DNA of 45,685 nucleotides from Planctomycetota bacterium (GTDB lineage: Bacteria > Planctomycetota > Planctomycetia > Planctomycetales > Planctomycetaceae): the NCBI GenBank assembly GCA_024277145.1, contig JAJRVU010000145.1, positions 1 through 45,685 on the forward strand, given 5' to 3'. A program made the translations under genes and the position numbers. The first letter of the stretch is position 1; every line of letters starts with the position of its first letter. The notes beneath the pieces are model-generated. The model was not told the origin of the DNA and did no database searches. It saw nothing but the letters and a program-made list of their open reading frames with translations. Positions 1 to 9,359 of this stretch are shown in pieces.

Positions 1-1730
1 AATGATCAAAATTAATGTGCCCCCAACCCCCGCTATGTTGGTCCACCAGTTTGATGAATATTTCTTCCCCGATATATTTTGAAAGATCAACATGAACAGG
101 AAACATGTTTTCAGAATTTTTACCGGAAGCATAGTGGATTTGTGAACCGTCCGATTTAAGAATGATTTCAACGCGTGTCGTGGAATGATTTCCGCCACCA
201 ATCATATAGGTTGCATACGGATGAGTGACTTTGATTGTGGATGAAGTCAAAGTTCCCTGCGGGACATCGCCGGTAACTTCAAACGTTCCTATCCAATATT
301 TCCCTTGATGCTGACTTTTGGAATCCGGTCTTCTTTTGATAACGGTGTCTCCCTGAATGGGCTGTCTTTCAAAAGCTTTACCTCTGGCAATCCAGTCGGA
401 CAGGTTCCCTTTTTCAAAATCGAGATTCAGTTTTTTACCATCAGGAGCAGTCGGGACAATCCCCTCATTTTTGGACGTCTCTTTTATCTTTTTCTTTCTG
501 AGCTTGGGCTGTTTCTGTTTCCAGATTTCTTCGGGAACTTCATCACGTGTATGAACAAGTACAAACGTGCCTGCTTTGTTACCGACAACTAAATCAGGGA
601 GAGAATTGCCAGTGACATCACCGACAACCACCTGAGTTCCCACGCCTGATTCATGATTAATTTGATACGGAATAAACTCTGCAGAATTGTTTTTGCGAAC
701 CGTTTTAAACCAGTAATTAACCACAGGACTTTTAGCTCCCGGATCATGTCCGCCATGTGCCCAGTAACGTTTCCCTGTGACGATATCTTTAATTCCATCG
801 CCATCAATGTCAGCAATTTCTAATGCATGCAACTGTGAAAAGACAACTCCAAACCGATTCTGCTTCGGCTTGTCTCCCATAATAAGATGTTCACGAAAAT
901 GAATTTCACCATTTTCCTGATAATTTTCGAACCAGGATAGTCCATATGCATGAGCAGCTTTACTGGTGACTACATCATTGTCTCCATCACCGTCAAAATC
1001 GTAGGCATACATCTGAGAACCACCCGGACCAGAAAACGGAACCTTATGAAATTTCCAGATCGGATCACCTGACAAATCCGCAGGTTGTTCCCACCAGCCA
1101 TTTTTTTCGAGCAGATCATTTCGACCATCATTGTTGACATCTCCCACACCTAGTCCGTGTGTGAATCTTTGATAATCTCCTTTGGGAGATATTGCGTGAA
1201 ACGTCCAGGGAGCTTTCGGATTATCGGAATCAAGTTGAGCGTATCCCAGTTTTCCACCCGTATTAAATACGAGTTCTGGTTGTTGACCATCTACAATATT
1301 CCGGTAAGTCGGCGATTCATTATCGATCACGGGGAAAGCAAGATGTTTGGTCCAATGTCCTTTTTTTCCTTTCGGATTTCCAAACCAGAAAGCTTCTTTT
1401 CCCGGAAAACCTGCAACCAGAATGTCGTCCCATCCATCATGATTGAGGTCACCTGTAAACGTGAAAAAATTATCCGAGTATCCTTTGATATCAAATGGTT
1501 TGACAGGATAATATTCCTGCTTCTGTTTGAAATCAGGTCCTGCATACCAATAAGGACCGGAAACAATGTCCATTTTCTTGTCATGATTAAAGTCGCCGAA
1601 GTTGGCACCTTCACCAAAAAATTGATCCGAAAGCTGAATCCGGTCAAAATGATGGATGACCTTATTCTCTGCATGGACTGCTTGAACGGAGAGAATCAGA
1701 AACAGTAAAATTAGAAAACGTTTAAACATG
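1..1730 (-). CDS. Secreted VCBS/FG-GAP repeat protein, C-terminus cut by the window edge
   Basis: The frame is open from an ATG at 1730 to the left edge, about 576 codons, so the C-terminus lies outside. A signal peptide is clear (MFKRFLILLFLILSVQAVHA, then ENKV). Several calcium-binding-like FG-GAP/VCBS units follow: GDFNHDKKMDI, GDLNHDGWDDI, GDVNNDGRNDL, DFDGDGDNDV and DIDGDGIKDI. These normally build a beta-propeller in extracellular or periplasmic proteins. After a Lys-rich linker comes a second beta-rich domain ending at the edge in GGWGHINFD, a motif I associate with planctomycete secreted proteins. AGGTCCTTCC lies just before the start. A TA-flanked 90-bp element sits 45 bp upstream, so it may contribute to the promoter region. 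The exact ligand or role is unknown; a polysaccharide-related surface function is a guess. Confidence 0.85.
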
Positions 1731-1773
1731 GAAGGACCTCTTGAAAATTCATTCAGGAAAGATTTACAAACAT

Positions 1774-1867
1774 TAGGGCGTTTCTAAAAATGATATAGAA
1801 GGTTTAAGTGTTATCCCGACTGTGTGTGCAGTGCGCCACGTTCTACATCATTTCTAAACATTGTCTA
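1774..1867 (+). mobile_element. 90-bp MITE-like element, copy 1, with flanking TA
   Basis: The element spans 1776-1865 and is flanked by TA on both sides (1774-1775, 1866-1867). Its ends are imperfect inverted repeats: GTTTCTAAAAATGATATAGA on the left matches the complement of TCTACATCATTTCTAAACAT on the right. A reverse-oriented copy at 31776-31865 has the same length and 82 identical positions of 90. TA flanks plus terminal inverted repeats are what IS630/Tc1-mariner-type miniature elements look like, though the parent transposase is not in the window. The central segment ACTGTGTGTGCAGT is a near palindrome. Confidence 0.75.
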
Positions 1868-1884
1868 GTTTAATTTTTTTGTAC

Positions 1885-3015
1885 TCAACTTCGATGGGTG
1901 AAAGCAGGCAGAGGAATGATTTCTCCTCCTTTTAAAGCAGATTCATGGGCCAGAATCCCAACGCATGTCCAATTCGCAGATTGAATTGCATCAGGAAGTG
2001 GTTCCCGGTTTTCGAGAAGAGCCTGAACAAATTCATGCACTAAATGAGGATGAGAACCACCATGCCCCGCACCTTGTGTGAAAGAAAGATGCTGGTTGTC
2101 ATCGGAATCATAAACGCCCCCGGTGGTAAAAAGCTGAATCTCTTCCGGGAGTCGATGTGCATAGTCAGGAACTTTGACTTTCTCCGGAATTTCTGGTTCT
2201 GGTTTTTTAGCTGTATGAATCACGGGGTCTTCCCCTTCAATCAAAGGCCACTCGAAAGTTTTTAAACTACCATAAACTTCAAAGCTTTCCCGGTATTGTC
2301 TTGCAGTATCAAACAAGGATCGATGAACGCGTGCAGTAATGTCAGAATCTTTTAACTTGATGTGACACGTCTCCACTGCAAAGGGAGAATTGTATTCTGA
2401 AATCAATTCTTCTCGAATTCTTCCTGAACCAAAGCAGGAAACATATTCTGCTTCTGAATCAGTGATTGCCAAACAGGGACCGACGCAATGAGTTGCATAA
2501 TGCATCGGAGGCAAACCGGGCCAGTAACTTGGCCAGCCATCCATATCCTGCTGATGACTTCCCTGAATAAACTGAATTTTTCCCAAGTCCCCTTTGTCAA
2601 ACATTTCTTTGACAAAAAGATATTCACGAGAATAAACAACAGTTTCCATCATCATGTATTTCAAGCCTGTCTCTTTACAGAGATCGACAATAGTTTTGCA
2701 ATCTTCCACTGAAGTCGCCATCGGAACAGTGCAGCCAACATGCTTTCCTGCCTTGAGTGCTTGAATGGATTGTGTCGCATGATCAGGAATGGGAGTGTTA
2801 ATATGAACTGCATCAATATCAGGATCTTTTAAAAGCTCTTCGTAACTGGTGTACCGTTTTTCAATACCAGCAGCATCACCAATTTCATTCAGCTTTTCTT
2901 CTGACCTCTGACAGATTGCAACCAGTTCTGCCTGTGGATGCCTTTGATAGATGGGAATAAATTCTGCACCGAATCCCAGACCGACAATGGCAACACGAAT
3001 TTTTTGATCACTCAT
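1885..3015 (-). CDS. Gfo/Idh/MocA family oxidoreductase
   Basis: This 376-aa protein is a probable NAD(P)-dependent sugar or cyclitol dehydrogenase. The N-terminal Rossmann fold shows VAIVGLGFGAEF near residues 8-19 and the usual order of strands up to AGKHVGCTVPMA near residues 89-100; the C-terminal alpha/beta domain follows. The start at 3015 is chosen because AGGAGG lies 5 nt upstream, whereas the longer frame (to 3093) adds 26 low-quality residues without a ribosome site. The catalytic EKP motif of the superfamily is replaced by TVP (residues 96-98), so the usual lysine is absent; such variants exist in the family, and the substrate cannot be named. The gene is divergent from a XylR-type regulator, which suggests substrate-induced expression. 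Confidence 0.88.
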   Translation of the reverse strand: MSDQKIRVAIVGLGFGAEFIPIYQRHPQAELVAICQRSEEKLNEIGDAAGIEKRYTSYEELLKDPDIDAVHINTPIPDHATQSIQALKAGKHVGCTVPMATSVEDCKTIVDLCKETGLKYMMMETVVYSREYLFVKEMFDKGDLGKIQFIQGSHQQDMDGWPSYWPGLPPMHYATHCVGPCLAITDSEAEYVSCFGSGRIREELISEYNSPFAVETCHIKLKDSDITARVHRSLFDTARQYRESFEVYGSLKTFEWPLIEGEDPVIHTAKKPEPEIPEKVKVPDYAHRLPEEIQLFTTGGVYDSDDNQHLSFTQGAGHGGSHPHLVHEFVQALLENREPLPDAIQSANWTCVGILAHESALKGGEIIPLPAFTHRS

Positions 3016-3168
3016 CACTTCCTCCTGCTGATTGATATTTTCTTGAGTATATGAACTTGAATTAAGAATACTTGTTTTCAATGACCCGTTCATTTAAGCA
3101 CTTTTTGACGTGATTATCCATGAGATCGTTCGCAAATAGCATGAGATATTTTACATATCCTGATGGTT

Positions 3169-3190
3169 TGTAATCCCATAAATCATTACA
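3169..3190. promoter_or_regulatory. Candidate operator between the divergent oxidoreductase and regulator genes
   Basis: TGTAAT and ATTACA form an inverted repeat separated by 10 nt in the 270-nt divergent spacer. The half-site spacing suits a dimeric or tandem-domain DNA-binding protein such as the adjacent regulator. This is a positional inference; the AT-rich setting makes a chance match possible. Confidence 0.3.
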
Positions 3191-3285
3191 ATAAAAGACA
3201 TTATTTCAAAAAGTCCTTTTTCCTGCTTAATCAGACATAAAGAATATTGCACAAAGATCCTCATGAAACACGGGAATAATATAAA

Positions 3286-4434
3286 ATGAAAAAGCGTTTG
3301 AAAGTCGCTTTACTGATTGAATCCTCCAACGCATATGCAAGAGGACTGCTGCAAGGCGTGATAGATTACGTGCAGGAACATCAAGCGTGGTCAATTTATA
3401 TTCCCGAACAAGGACGGGGAGATTCTCCTCCTCCCTGGTTAAAGAACTGGAATGGTGATGGCATCATCGCGAGAATTGAAAATCAGGAAATTGCAGATGC
3501 CCTCAAGCAAACCGACGTTCCCGTTGTAGATGTCAGTGCTGCAAGATTAATTCCTGAACTTCCCTGGGTGGAAACAGACGATGAGAAAATTGCGGAACTG
3601 GCTGCAGAGCATTTACTGAAACGGGGGTTTCAAACACTGGCGTTCTGCGGAAATTCCCAGTTCAACTGGTCACACTGGAGACAGAAATATTTTAAAGCGA
3701 TCGTATTGAAAAAGAAATTAACGTACTTTGAATATGTTGTTTCAGGTAAAAAGCAATCATGGGAAATCGAACAGGAATATCTTTCAGAATGGATTCAAAA
3801 AATACCGAAGCCCGTAGGGGTATTAGCCTGCTACGATGTTCTTGCACAGAAATTGTTAGATGCCTGTCGTACGTCTGATATTTCTGTTCCGGAAGAAGTG
3901 GCTGTAATTGGAGTTGATAACGATAAAATTCTATGCAAGCTTTCAGAGCCATCTTTGTCAAGCATCGTCCCAAATGCACAACTCACAGGATACGAAGCTG
4001 CTCGAATATTAAGTTCCATGATGAATGGGAAGAAAGTAAAAAACAGCCCCTGCCTTGTGGAACCAATTGAAATCACAACTCGACAGTCAACCGATATCTA
4101 TGCAATTGATGACCGCCACGTTGCAGATGCACTCAGTTTTATTCGGCTTCATGCTTGTGATGGAATTAATGTTAAAGATGTTCTTGATAAAATTCCGTTA
4201 TCACGACGAGCTCTTGAAAGTCGTTTTCAGAAAATTATCGGACAGACACCTCACCAGGAAATATCAAAAATCAAACTAGAAAAAGTGACAGACTTATTAT
4301 TGAAAACCAGCCTGACACTAAGAGAAATTTCAATGCGAACCGGCTTTAAGCATGTGGAATACATGACAGTTGCATTTAAAAAAGCCTACAAAGAATCTCC
4401 ACGGGATTACCGGAAAAGCCATTCCTATTCCTGA
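3286..4434 (+). CDS. XylR-type transcriptional regulator (LacI-like sensor plus AraC HTH)
   Basis: This 382-aa protein has the two-part layout of XylR. Residues 1-270 form a periplasmic-binding-protein-like sensor of the LacI/GalR kind (KVALLIESSNAYARGLLQGV at the N-terminus, GVDNDKILCKLSEPSLSSI later), which normally binds a sugar. Residues 285-380 form an AraC-type double helix-turn-helix (PLSRRALESRFQKIIGQTPH, then LREISMRTGFKHVEYMTVAF and SPRDYRKS). No signal peptide is present, as expected for a cytoplasmic regulator. It is divergent from the Gfo/Idh/MocA gene across a 270-nt spacer and probably regulates it. The inducing ligand is not deducible. The upstream ribosome site is weak. Confidence 0.9.
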   Translation: MKKRLKVALLIESSNAYARGLLQGVIDYVQEHQAWSIYIPEQGRGDSPPPWLKNWNGDGIIARIENQEIADALKQTDVPVVDVSAARLIPELPWVETDDEKIAELAAEHLLKRGFQTLAFCGNSQFNWSHWRQKYFKAIVLKKKLTYFEYVVSGKKQSWEIEQEYLSEWIQKIPKPVGVLACYDVLAQKLLDACRTSDISVPEEVAVIGVDNDKILCKLSEPSLSSIVPNAQLTGYEAARILSSMMNGKKVKNSPCLVEPIEITTRQSTDIYAIDDRHVADALSFIRLHACDGINVKDVLDKIPLSRRALESRFQKIIGQTPHQEISKIKLEKVTDLLLKTSLTLREISMRTGFKHVEYMTVAFKKAYKESPRDYRKSHSYS

Positions 4435-4584
4435 CATTCTTATACATAAAACCAGTTTATGTCGTAACAATCGCACTGAATATAGGAATTCGTTTTATTC
4501 GGTCAACGACTATTTTAAACAAAACATCAATACTCATAAGGAGTTACATCATATTTGTGTAATATTTAAACATCATAATTAGAA

Positions 4585-4614
4585 TTGAAAAGGTGAGATT
4601 CATCACTGTATAAT
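4585..4614 (+). promoter_or_regulatory. Sigma-70 type promoter of the cytochrome bc operon
   Basis: TTGAAA (4585-4590) and TATAAT (4609-4614) are separated by 18 nt, close to consensus in both boxes. Transcription would start near 4621 and give a leader of about 105 nt before the first small gene at 4727. No gene lies between 4435 and this promoter. Confidence 0.65.
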
Positions 4615-4726
4615 AGTTGAGATGAGACTCGCCGCGATTGAATGAAATGTCATCTAGCTCGCCTTCGACATTGAAGTTCAATTGCAAAATCATTCCACAA
4701 TTGAACTAAAGAATTGGATTGGAAAC

Positions 4727-4867
4727 ATGCCTGAACTTGTCCCCATAACTATTCTCGGAATTGGTCTGTTGTTGCTTTCTTCAAGCCTTGCAGTGATGCT
4801 CTTTGGAGTCTTTCGATTTTTCGTTAATCAGAAAATCGGACTCGATATCATCCCGGAAGAAATCTGA
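4727..4867 (+). CDS. 46-aa single-span membrane peptide of the cytochrome bc operon
   Basis: From the ATG at 4727 the product is 46 aa with one membrane segment (ITILGIGLLLLSSSLAVMLF) followed by FRFFVNQKIGLDIIPEEI. GGATTGG lies a few nt upstream. A longer frame from TTG at 4682 adds 15 polar residues but has no better ribosome site. It is the first gene behind the promoter at 4585-4614 and is followed by the Rieske and cytochrome b genes, so a role as a small accessory subunit of that complex is likely by position. I do not recognise the family by sequence. Confidence 0.6.
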   Translation: MPELVPITILGIGLLLLSSSLAVMLFGVFRFFVNQKIGLDIIPEEI

Positions 4868-4999
4868 TATATTAATTCGTAATCAGGATTTTCTTAAACA
4901 GATATTCCCTGCTTATAGCTGTTTGTTATTTGAAAAGCAAATCCGATTGAGGTGATCAGGATGAAAATAATATCCTCGTAAATTGATTTAGAGAACATC

Positions 5000-5566
5000 A
5001 TGACAAGACGTAAATTACTTAAATCGATATGCACCTTGATTTCGCTATTCTGGATTGCAGCCATATCGTCGCCTGTTGTCAAATTCATCCTCTCTCCTTT
5101 AAAGAACAAGAACGAAGGTCCGAAAAAATATCGGCTAGTTCATCTCAGCCAGCTTAAAATAAATTCTCCTGAGCAGTTTAACATTGTTTCCGACCATCGG
5201 GATGCCTGGATGGTGACCCCCAATGAAACGGTTGGTCGTGTTTGGATGACTCGCACTTCAGAAATTGCAGAAAATCCAAAAGAAACAACGATTCGGGTCT
5301 TCTCTGCAGTCTGCCCTCATCTCGGTTGCACCATTCAATCAACTTCAGATAAGAAATCTATGGTCTGCCCTTGCCATAAAGGAATGTTTCATCTGGATGG
5401 GGAACCAATCAGCAATAAAAAACTTGGGTATAAGAACCCGACTCCAAGAAGCATGGACTCTCTCAATTATGAGATCATTAAAGATGAAAAATCAGAAGAA
5501 TGGTGGATAGAAGTGGAATACCAGAAATTCAAACTCGGCCCAACAACAAAAACACCTTTATCCTGA
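5000..5566 (+). CDS. Rieske [2Fe-2S] protein of a cytochrome bc complex
   Basis: This 188-aa protein has an N-terminal membrane anchor (about residues 9-30, LKSICTLISLFWIAAISSPV) preceded by TRRK, a weak twin-arginine-like start. The Rieske cluster motifs are complete: CPHLGC supplies C105 and H107, CPCHKG supplies C123 and H126, and C110/C125 can form the stabilising disulfide. In the complex this subunit accepts an electron from quinol and passes it to cytochrome c on the outer face of the membrane. It lies 132 nt after the small membrane gene and 83 nt before cytochrome b, in one operon. Confidence 0.93.
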   Translation: MTRRKLLKSICTLISLFWIAAISSPVVKFILSPLKNKNEGPKKYRLVHLSQLKINSPEQFNIVSDHRDAWMVTPNETVGRVWMTRTSEIAENPKETTIRVFSAVCPHLGCTIQSTSDKKSMVCPCHKGMFHLDGEPISNKKLGYKNPTPRSMDSLNYEIIKDEKSEEWWIEVEYQKFKLGPTTKTPLS

Positions 5567-5649
5567 ACTTAGTATTGTCTTACCCTGAACTGCTTTTGAA
5601 TTAACATATATAAACCGTCTCAAATTGATGAAAATTAAAGGCTAATGTC

Positions 5650-7464
5650 GTGCGTATTCGAATTATGAATTGGTTAGATAGTCGAACGGGAAGCAACCGT
5701 CTTATTAATTCATATAAAAACCGCGTCTTACCCGACGGCGCTTCCTGGATATTGTCTTCTGCGGGATGTTTGTTCTGGTTGTTTGTTATTGAAGTCATCA
5801 CCGGTCTTTTATTGATGACTTGCTACAGCCCTTCTGTTCCGAGCGCCTGGGCGAGCGTGCATTATATTGACGGGTTACCTGGTGGGGAATTTATCAGGGG
5901 GCTGCACTATTACAACAGCCAGGCTTTAATCATCCTCTTTACAATTCATACTCTCCGCGTATTACTCATGGCTTCATTCCGCAAGCCAAAGGAAATCATC
6001 TGGATCACGGGAATTCTGATTGCACCTGCGATGGTTGTCTGGGCTGTCACAGGAAACCCTCTTCCCGGAACATTAGATGGCTTTTCTCAAATCAACGTTG
6101 AAGGAAATATCATTGCGTCCACGCCTATTGTCGGACCCATTTTCAGAAAGTTGCTTCTCGGCGGAGATGAAGTCGGAAACCGGACAATCACCCACCTTTA
6201 TTTTCTGCACGTTGCATTATTCCCGATTATTATGGGATTACTGTTAGGTTTACATATCACCCAAATTTATCGGCATAGTGATAAAATTGATGATCTGGAT
6301 AAATCCAATACAAAGGCTGTTCCTTACTGGCCTTACCAGTCTATTAGAAACCTCACGACATTCAGCCTGATTTTCGGACTCATCTGTGGCATGGTCTGGT
6401 TTTATGGACATCCTCTTAAAGTCCCTGCTGATTCCGGAATTCATCACGTTCCCAGACCGGAATGGTATTTTATTTTCCTGTTTGAATTAAGACGATATTT
6501 CACAGGACAATGGGAAGTCGTTGCAACATTAATCATACCGGGAATTGCATTAACATTACTTTTATTGATGCCTTTGATAGATCGAATTAGTTCAGAAAAA
6601 ACAAGCAAAGTCATGAGATACCTGATTGTAACCGGGGGAATTCTGACATGGTCCGGGTTAACAATGCTTTCTGTTTTAAGAGACCACAGTGATGTTGATT
6701 ACCAGCATAGTAAAACGCATCTCGCGGCATTAACGGCCAGGGTGAACGAACTTGCAGATCATGATGGCGTTCCACCACAAGGGGCAATCACACTTTTAAG
6801 AAACGATCCGAAAATCCAGGGACCCATCCTGTTTATTAAACATTGCTCAAGCTGTCATTCACATGCTGATGCAAACGGGAAAGGAATTATCGCGGAATCT
6901 CCTTCTGCACCAAACCTTTACCAGTTCGGCTCAAGAGAATGGATTCAGGGACTCCTTGATCCTGAAAAAATTCAGTCAGAACATTACTTCGGTAAAACGG
7001 AATTCAAAGAAGGCGAGATGGCTGAATGGATATTATCCAGTGGTGATTCAGAAGAGGAAGAGGATATTAAAGACTTCAAAGCCGAGATGAAACAGGTGGT
7101 GATTTCACTTTCTGCTCAAGCTCAATTAAAAAGCCAGGCAGAAATGGATAAAAAAGATACTGATCTTATCCGTGAAGGAGACACCGTCATCAAGGAAGGC
7201 ATTGGCTGCACCGATTGTCACCAATACCATGACGCTGGTGAACTTGGTAGCGGACCCGATTTAACTGACTACGCTTCAAGATCATGGATGGTTGATTTTA
7301 TCAGTAATCCAGCACATGAAAGATTTTATTCCGACTCGAATGATCGGATGCCCAAGTTTCATGATAATTTCAAGGAACCTAATAAAAATCTGCTCGACCA
7401 AAAAACGATTGAGATCATCACGGATTGGATTCGGGGTGACTGGTACGAGCTTGAACGAGACTAG
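5650..7464 (+). CDS. Cytochrome b fused to a two-haem cytochrome c domain
   Basis: This 604-aa fusion carries a complete cytochrome b (N-terminal four-helix part plus the subunit IV part) and a C-terminal cytochrome c region. The haem b ligands are visible as H-x13-H (HYYNSQALIILFTIH) and H-x14-H (HVALFPIIMGLLLGLH); the second spacing is of the cytochrome b6 kind. The quinol-site motif PEWY is present in RPEWYFIFLFELRRYF. Two CXXCH haem c motifs follow: CSSCH at 399-403 and CTDCH at 520-524. GTG at 5650 is taken as start because AAAGG lies upstream; ATG at 5665 is the alternative. With the Rieske protein it would form a quinol:cytochrome c oxidoreductase whose electron exit is built into the b subunit. 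Confidence 0.93.
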   Translation: MRIRIMNWLDSRTGSNRLINSYKNRVLPDGASWILSSAGCLFWLFVIEVITGLLLMTCYSPSVPSAWASVHYIDGLPGGEFIRGLHYYNSQALIILFTIHTLRVLLMASFRKPKEIIWITGILIAPAMVVWAVTGNPLPGTLDGFSQINVEGNIIASTPIVGPIFRKLLLGGDEVGNRTITHLYFLHVALFPIIMGLLLGLHITQIYRHSDKIDDLDKSNTKAVPYWPYQSIRNLTTFSLIFGLICGMVWFYGHPLKVPADSGIHHVPRPEWYFIFLFELRRYFTGQWEVVATLIIPGIALTLLLLMPLIDRISSEKTSKVMRYLIVTGGILTWSGLTMLSVLRDHSDVDYQHSKTHLAALTARVNELADHDGVPPQGAITLLRNDPKIQGPILFIKHCSSCHSHADANGKGIIAESPSAPNLYQFGSREWIQGLLDPEKIQSEHYFGKTEFKEGEMAEWILSSGDSEEEEDIKDFKAEMKQVVISLSAQAQLKSQAEMDKKDTDLIREGDTVIKEGIGCTDCHQYHDAGELGSGPDLTDYASRSWMVDFISNPAHERFYSDSNDRMPKFHDNFKEPNKNLLDQKTIEIITDWIRGDWYELERD

Positions 7465-7577
7465 TACCATTCTGAATCCGGTAGTGCTCTTGTGACGTTG
7501 ATATTTAAACGGAGTAGTACATCAGGCTGTAGCATGACAATAATTGCACTAAGATTTGCTCAACAAGAACTGTCCAC

Positions 7578-7702
7578 AAAAAAACGGGGAACGAAAAGCT
7601 ACCCCCGCATGCACCCAGAACTAAATGCTTAGGGCTGCTCCGGTTAAGGTCTGACCCGGTTCACACCGTCCCGCCACAATTGGAGATAGCTTTCCGCCCC
7701 CC
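7578..7702 (-). ncRNA. ffs: Signal recognition particle RNA, small bacterial type (4.5S)
   Basis: On the minus strand the core reads GUGUGAACCGGGUCAGACC, then UUAACC, then GGAGCAGCCCUAAGC, which matches the conserved apical domain of bacterial SRP RNA (GUCAG opposite AGCAG). The ends pair: GAAAGCUA near the 5' end with UAGCUUUUC near the 3' end, and GGGG with CCCC. The RNA ends in CCCCG followed by seven U, an intrinsic terminator. A -10 box TACAAT (7707-7712) lies just upstream of the 5' end. The RNA would bind Ffh to target membrane proteins. The apical loop is UUAACC rather than the common GGAA. Confidence 0.88.
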
Positions 7703-7849
7703 GCTTATTGTACGGTCGAATGGCGAATCTGTATTCTAGTGAGTTGCTGATGCTCAATCAATATGCAGGGATTAAATAAACTCCCGGTTTTCATAAACTC
7801 AGGCAATTCTGCATGGAATTTTAACAGGAATTGAAGCAATCATCCGTTT

Positions 7850-9262
7850 TCAGATATCAAGATCTGTCCATTTCCCACTGAGATACCTCGCTGTCAGAAG
7901 AACTCCCCGGATAACCATATCAGCATACATGCCAATCCAGGCACCTAAAAGGCCACCTTCAAAATAGATTCCAAACAGCCACGCAAGCGGAACCCGAAAC
8001 CCAAAAACGCCTATGATTGTAATGATCATCGGAACTCGGGTATCCCCAGCCCCCCTTAAAGCACAATGATAAACAATAGAAAGAACCAATGGAATTTGTA
8101 CCAAAGCAAGAATTTGAAACGGAAATATTCCAACCTGATGTACAAGAATATCCTTGTGCATGAAGTGGTAAATCTCTTTTGCACCAAAAAGAAAAACAAC
8201 ACTAATGAGAACTCCCCACAAACCGCTTTGCAAGGCAGCTTCGTTTCCAACTTTTCTGGCCCGGGCTTGATTTTCTGCTCCCAGTGATTGACCAACCATC
8301 GTTGCAGCTGCAGCCCCCCAGGCATAGGCAATTAAATATGTAATTGCTTCAACACGCATTCCAATGATATGAGCAGCAAAGTTTGCAGTGCCAATTGCTC
8401 CTGTAGCCAAATGAGAAATCACCATAAGAAAAAGGAATTGCCCCATCCACATCACAATTCCGTCAATCGCTGCTGGAATTCCAATTTTTAAAATTCGACG
8501 GATGGTTTCTCGATGAATGAGAATCACGTGACGATTAATTTTCATCCCGGAATTACCACGTAAAAGGAAATAGATAATCAGGATGGCGCCTATCGCTTTT
8601 GCAGTCACGGTCCCCCAGACAATGCCATTAACTCCCATAGGCGAAATTGAAATTGGCAACCAGTCCAGGTACCCAAAAGAACCTGTTCCCCAGACAAGCA
8701 AAGTGGAAGCAATCACATTCACAAAGCTGATCACACTGAAAACCAGTAACGGAGTACGCATGTTTCCGGTTCCGCGCATGGAGGCTGATCCTGCAATTCC
8801 AATACTGGTAAAGAAATGACCAAGCCCATCTACCTGTAAATAATAAATAGCCATAGTTCGCGTGGTTCCACTTAATGCAAGAGCCCCTGCAAAAACAGGC
8901 GCGAGAAAATAAAGTGAACCACCGACAATCATTCCCAGTATCACAGCCATGAGCATTGACTGATTCATCACACGGTTAACTTGTTCTGAATCGCCAGAAC
9001 CAAACGCGCGTGACACAAGAGCAGTTGTCCCTGAACCAATTAACCCGAAAATTAAAGCAGCAAACCAGCCGACATATGCAGCCAGACCAATAGCAGAGGT
9101 TGCTTCAGAACTGATTCGTCCTGAAAGATAAGTATCATAGAAACCAATGCAGAAACTTAAGAACTGTTCCGCCAAAACAGGTAGCGCAAGAAAAAAGACC
9201 GTCTTTCTTAAACTTCCGGTCAGCAGATGATTCTCTGTTGAGGGTTCCGATTCGAAAGACAC
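7850..9262 (-). CDS. MATE family multidrug efflux transporter
   Basis: This 470-aa integral membrane protein has about 12 hydrophobic segments in two similar halves, as in the MATE/NorM family, which exports cationic drugs and metabolites using a sodium or proton gradient. The start region LTGSLRKTVFFLALPVLAEQ and the segment GLIGSGTTALVSRAFGSGD are typical of helices 1 and 2, and the corresponding second-half region reads AYAWGAAAATMVGQSLGAEN. The length is normal. The reading frame begins at an ATG with AGGAGAG nearby. It lies 97 nt downstream of the HIT gene on the same strand, perhaps co-transcribed. Its substrate is unknown. Confidence 0.92.
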   Translation of the reverse strand: MSFESEPSTENHLLTGSLRKTVFFLALPVLAEQFLSFCIGFYDTYLSGRISSEATSAIGLAAYVGWFAALIFGLIGSGTTALVSRAFGSGDSEQVNRVMNQSMLMAVILGMIVGGSLYFLAPVFAGALALSGTTRTMAIYYLQVDGLGHFFTSIGIAGSASMRGTGNMRTPLLVFSVISFVNVIASTLLVWGTGSFGYLDWLPISISPMGVNGIVWGTVTAKAIGAILIIYFLLRGNSGMKINRHVILIHRETIRRILKIGIPAAIDGIVMWMGQFLFLMVISHLATGAIGTANFAAHIIGMRVEAITYLIAYAWGAAAATMVGQSLGAENQARARKVGNEAALQSGLWGVLISVVFLFGAKEIYHFMHKDILVHQVGIFPFQILALVQIPLVLSIVYHCALRGAGDTRVPMIITIIGVFGFRVPLAWLFGIYFEGGLLGAWIGMYADMVIRGVLLTARYLSGKWTDLDI

Positions 9263-9359
9263 CTCTCTCCTTTACATTTCCTGAAGATCATTTTAACAAA
9301 ACAGTTATCTTGACGAATCAATTGCCAAATTATTATAGGCCATTGATATTTAAAAACAG

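Noticed and set aside
1157-1708. A 183-codon plus-strand frame
   Set aside because: It lies opposite the VCBS repeat gene, whose minus-strand frame shows a signal peptide and clear repeats.
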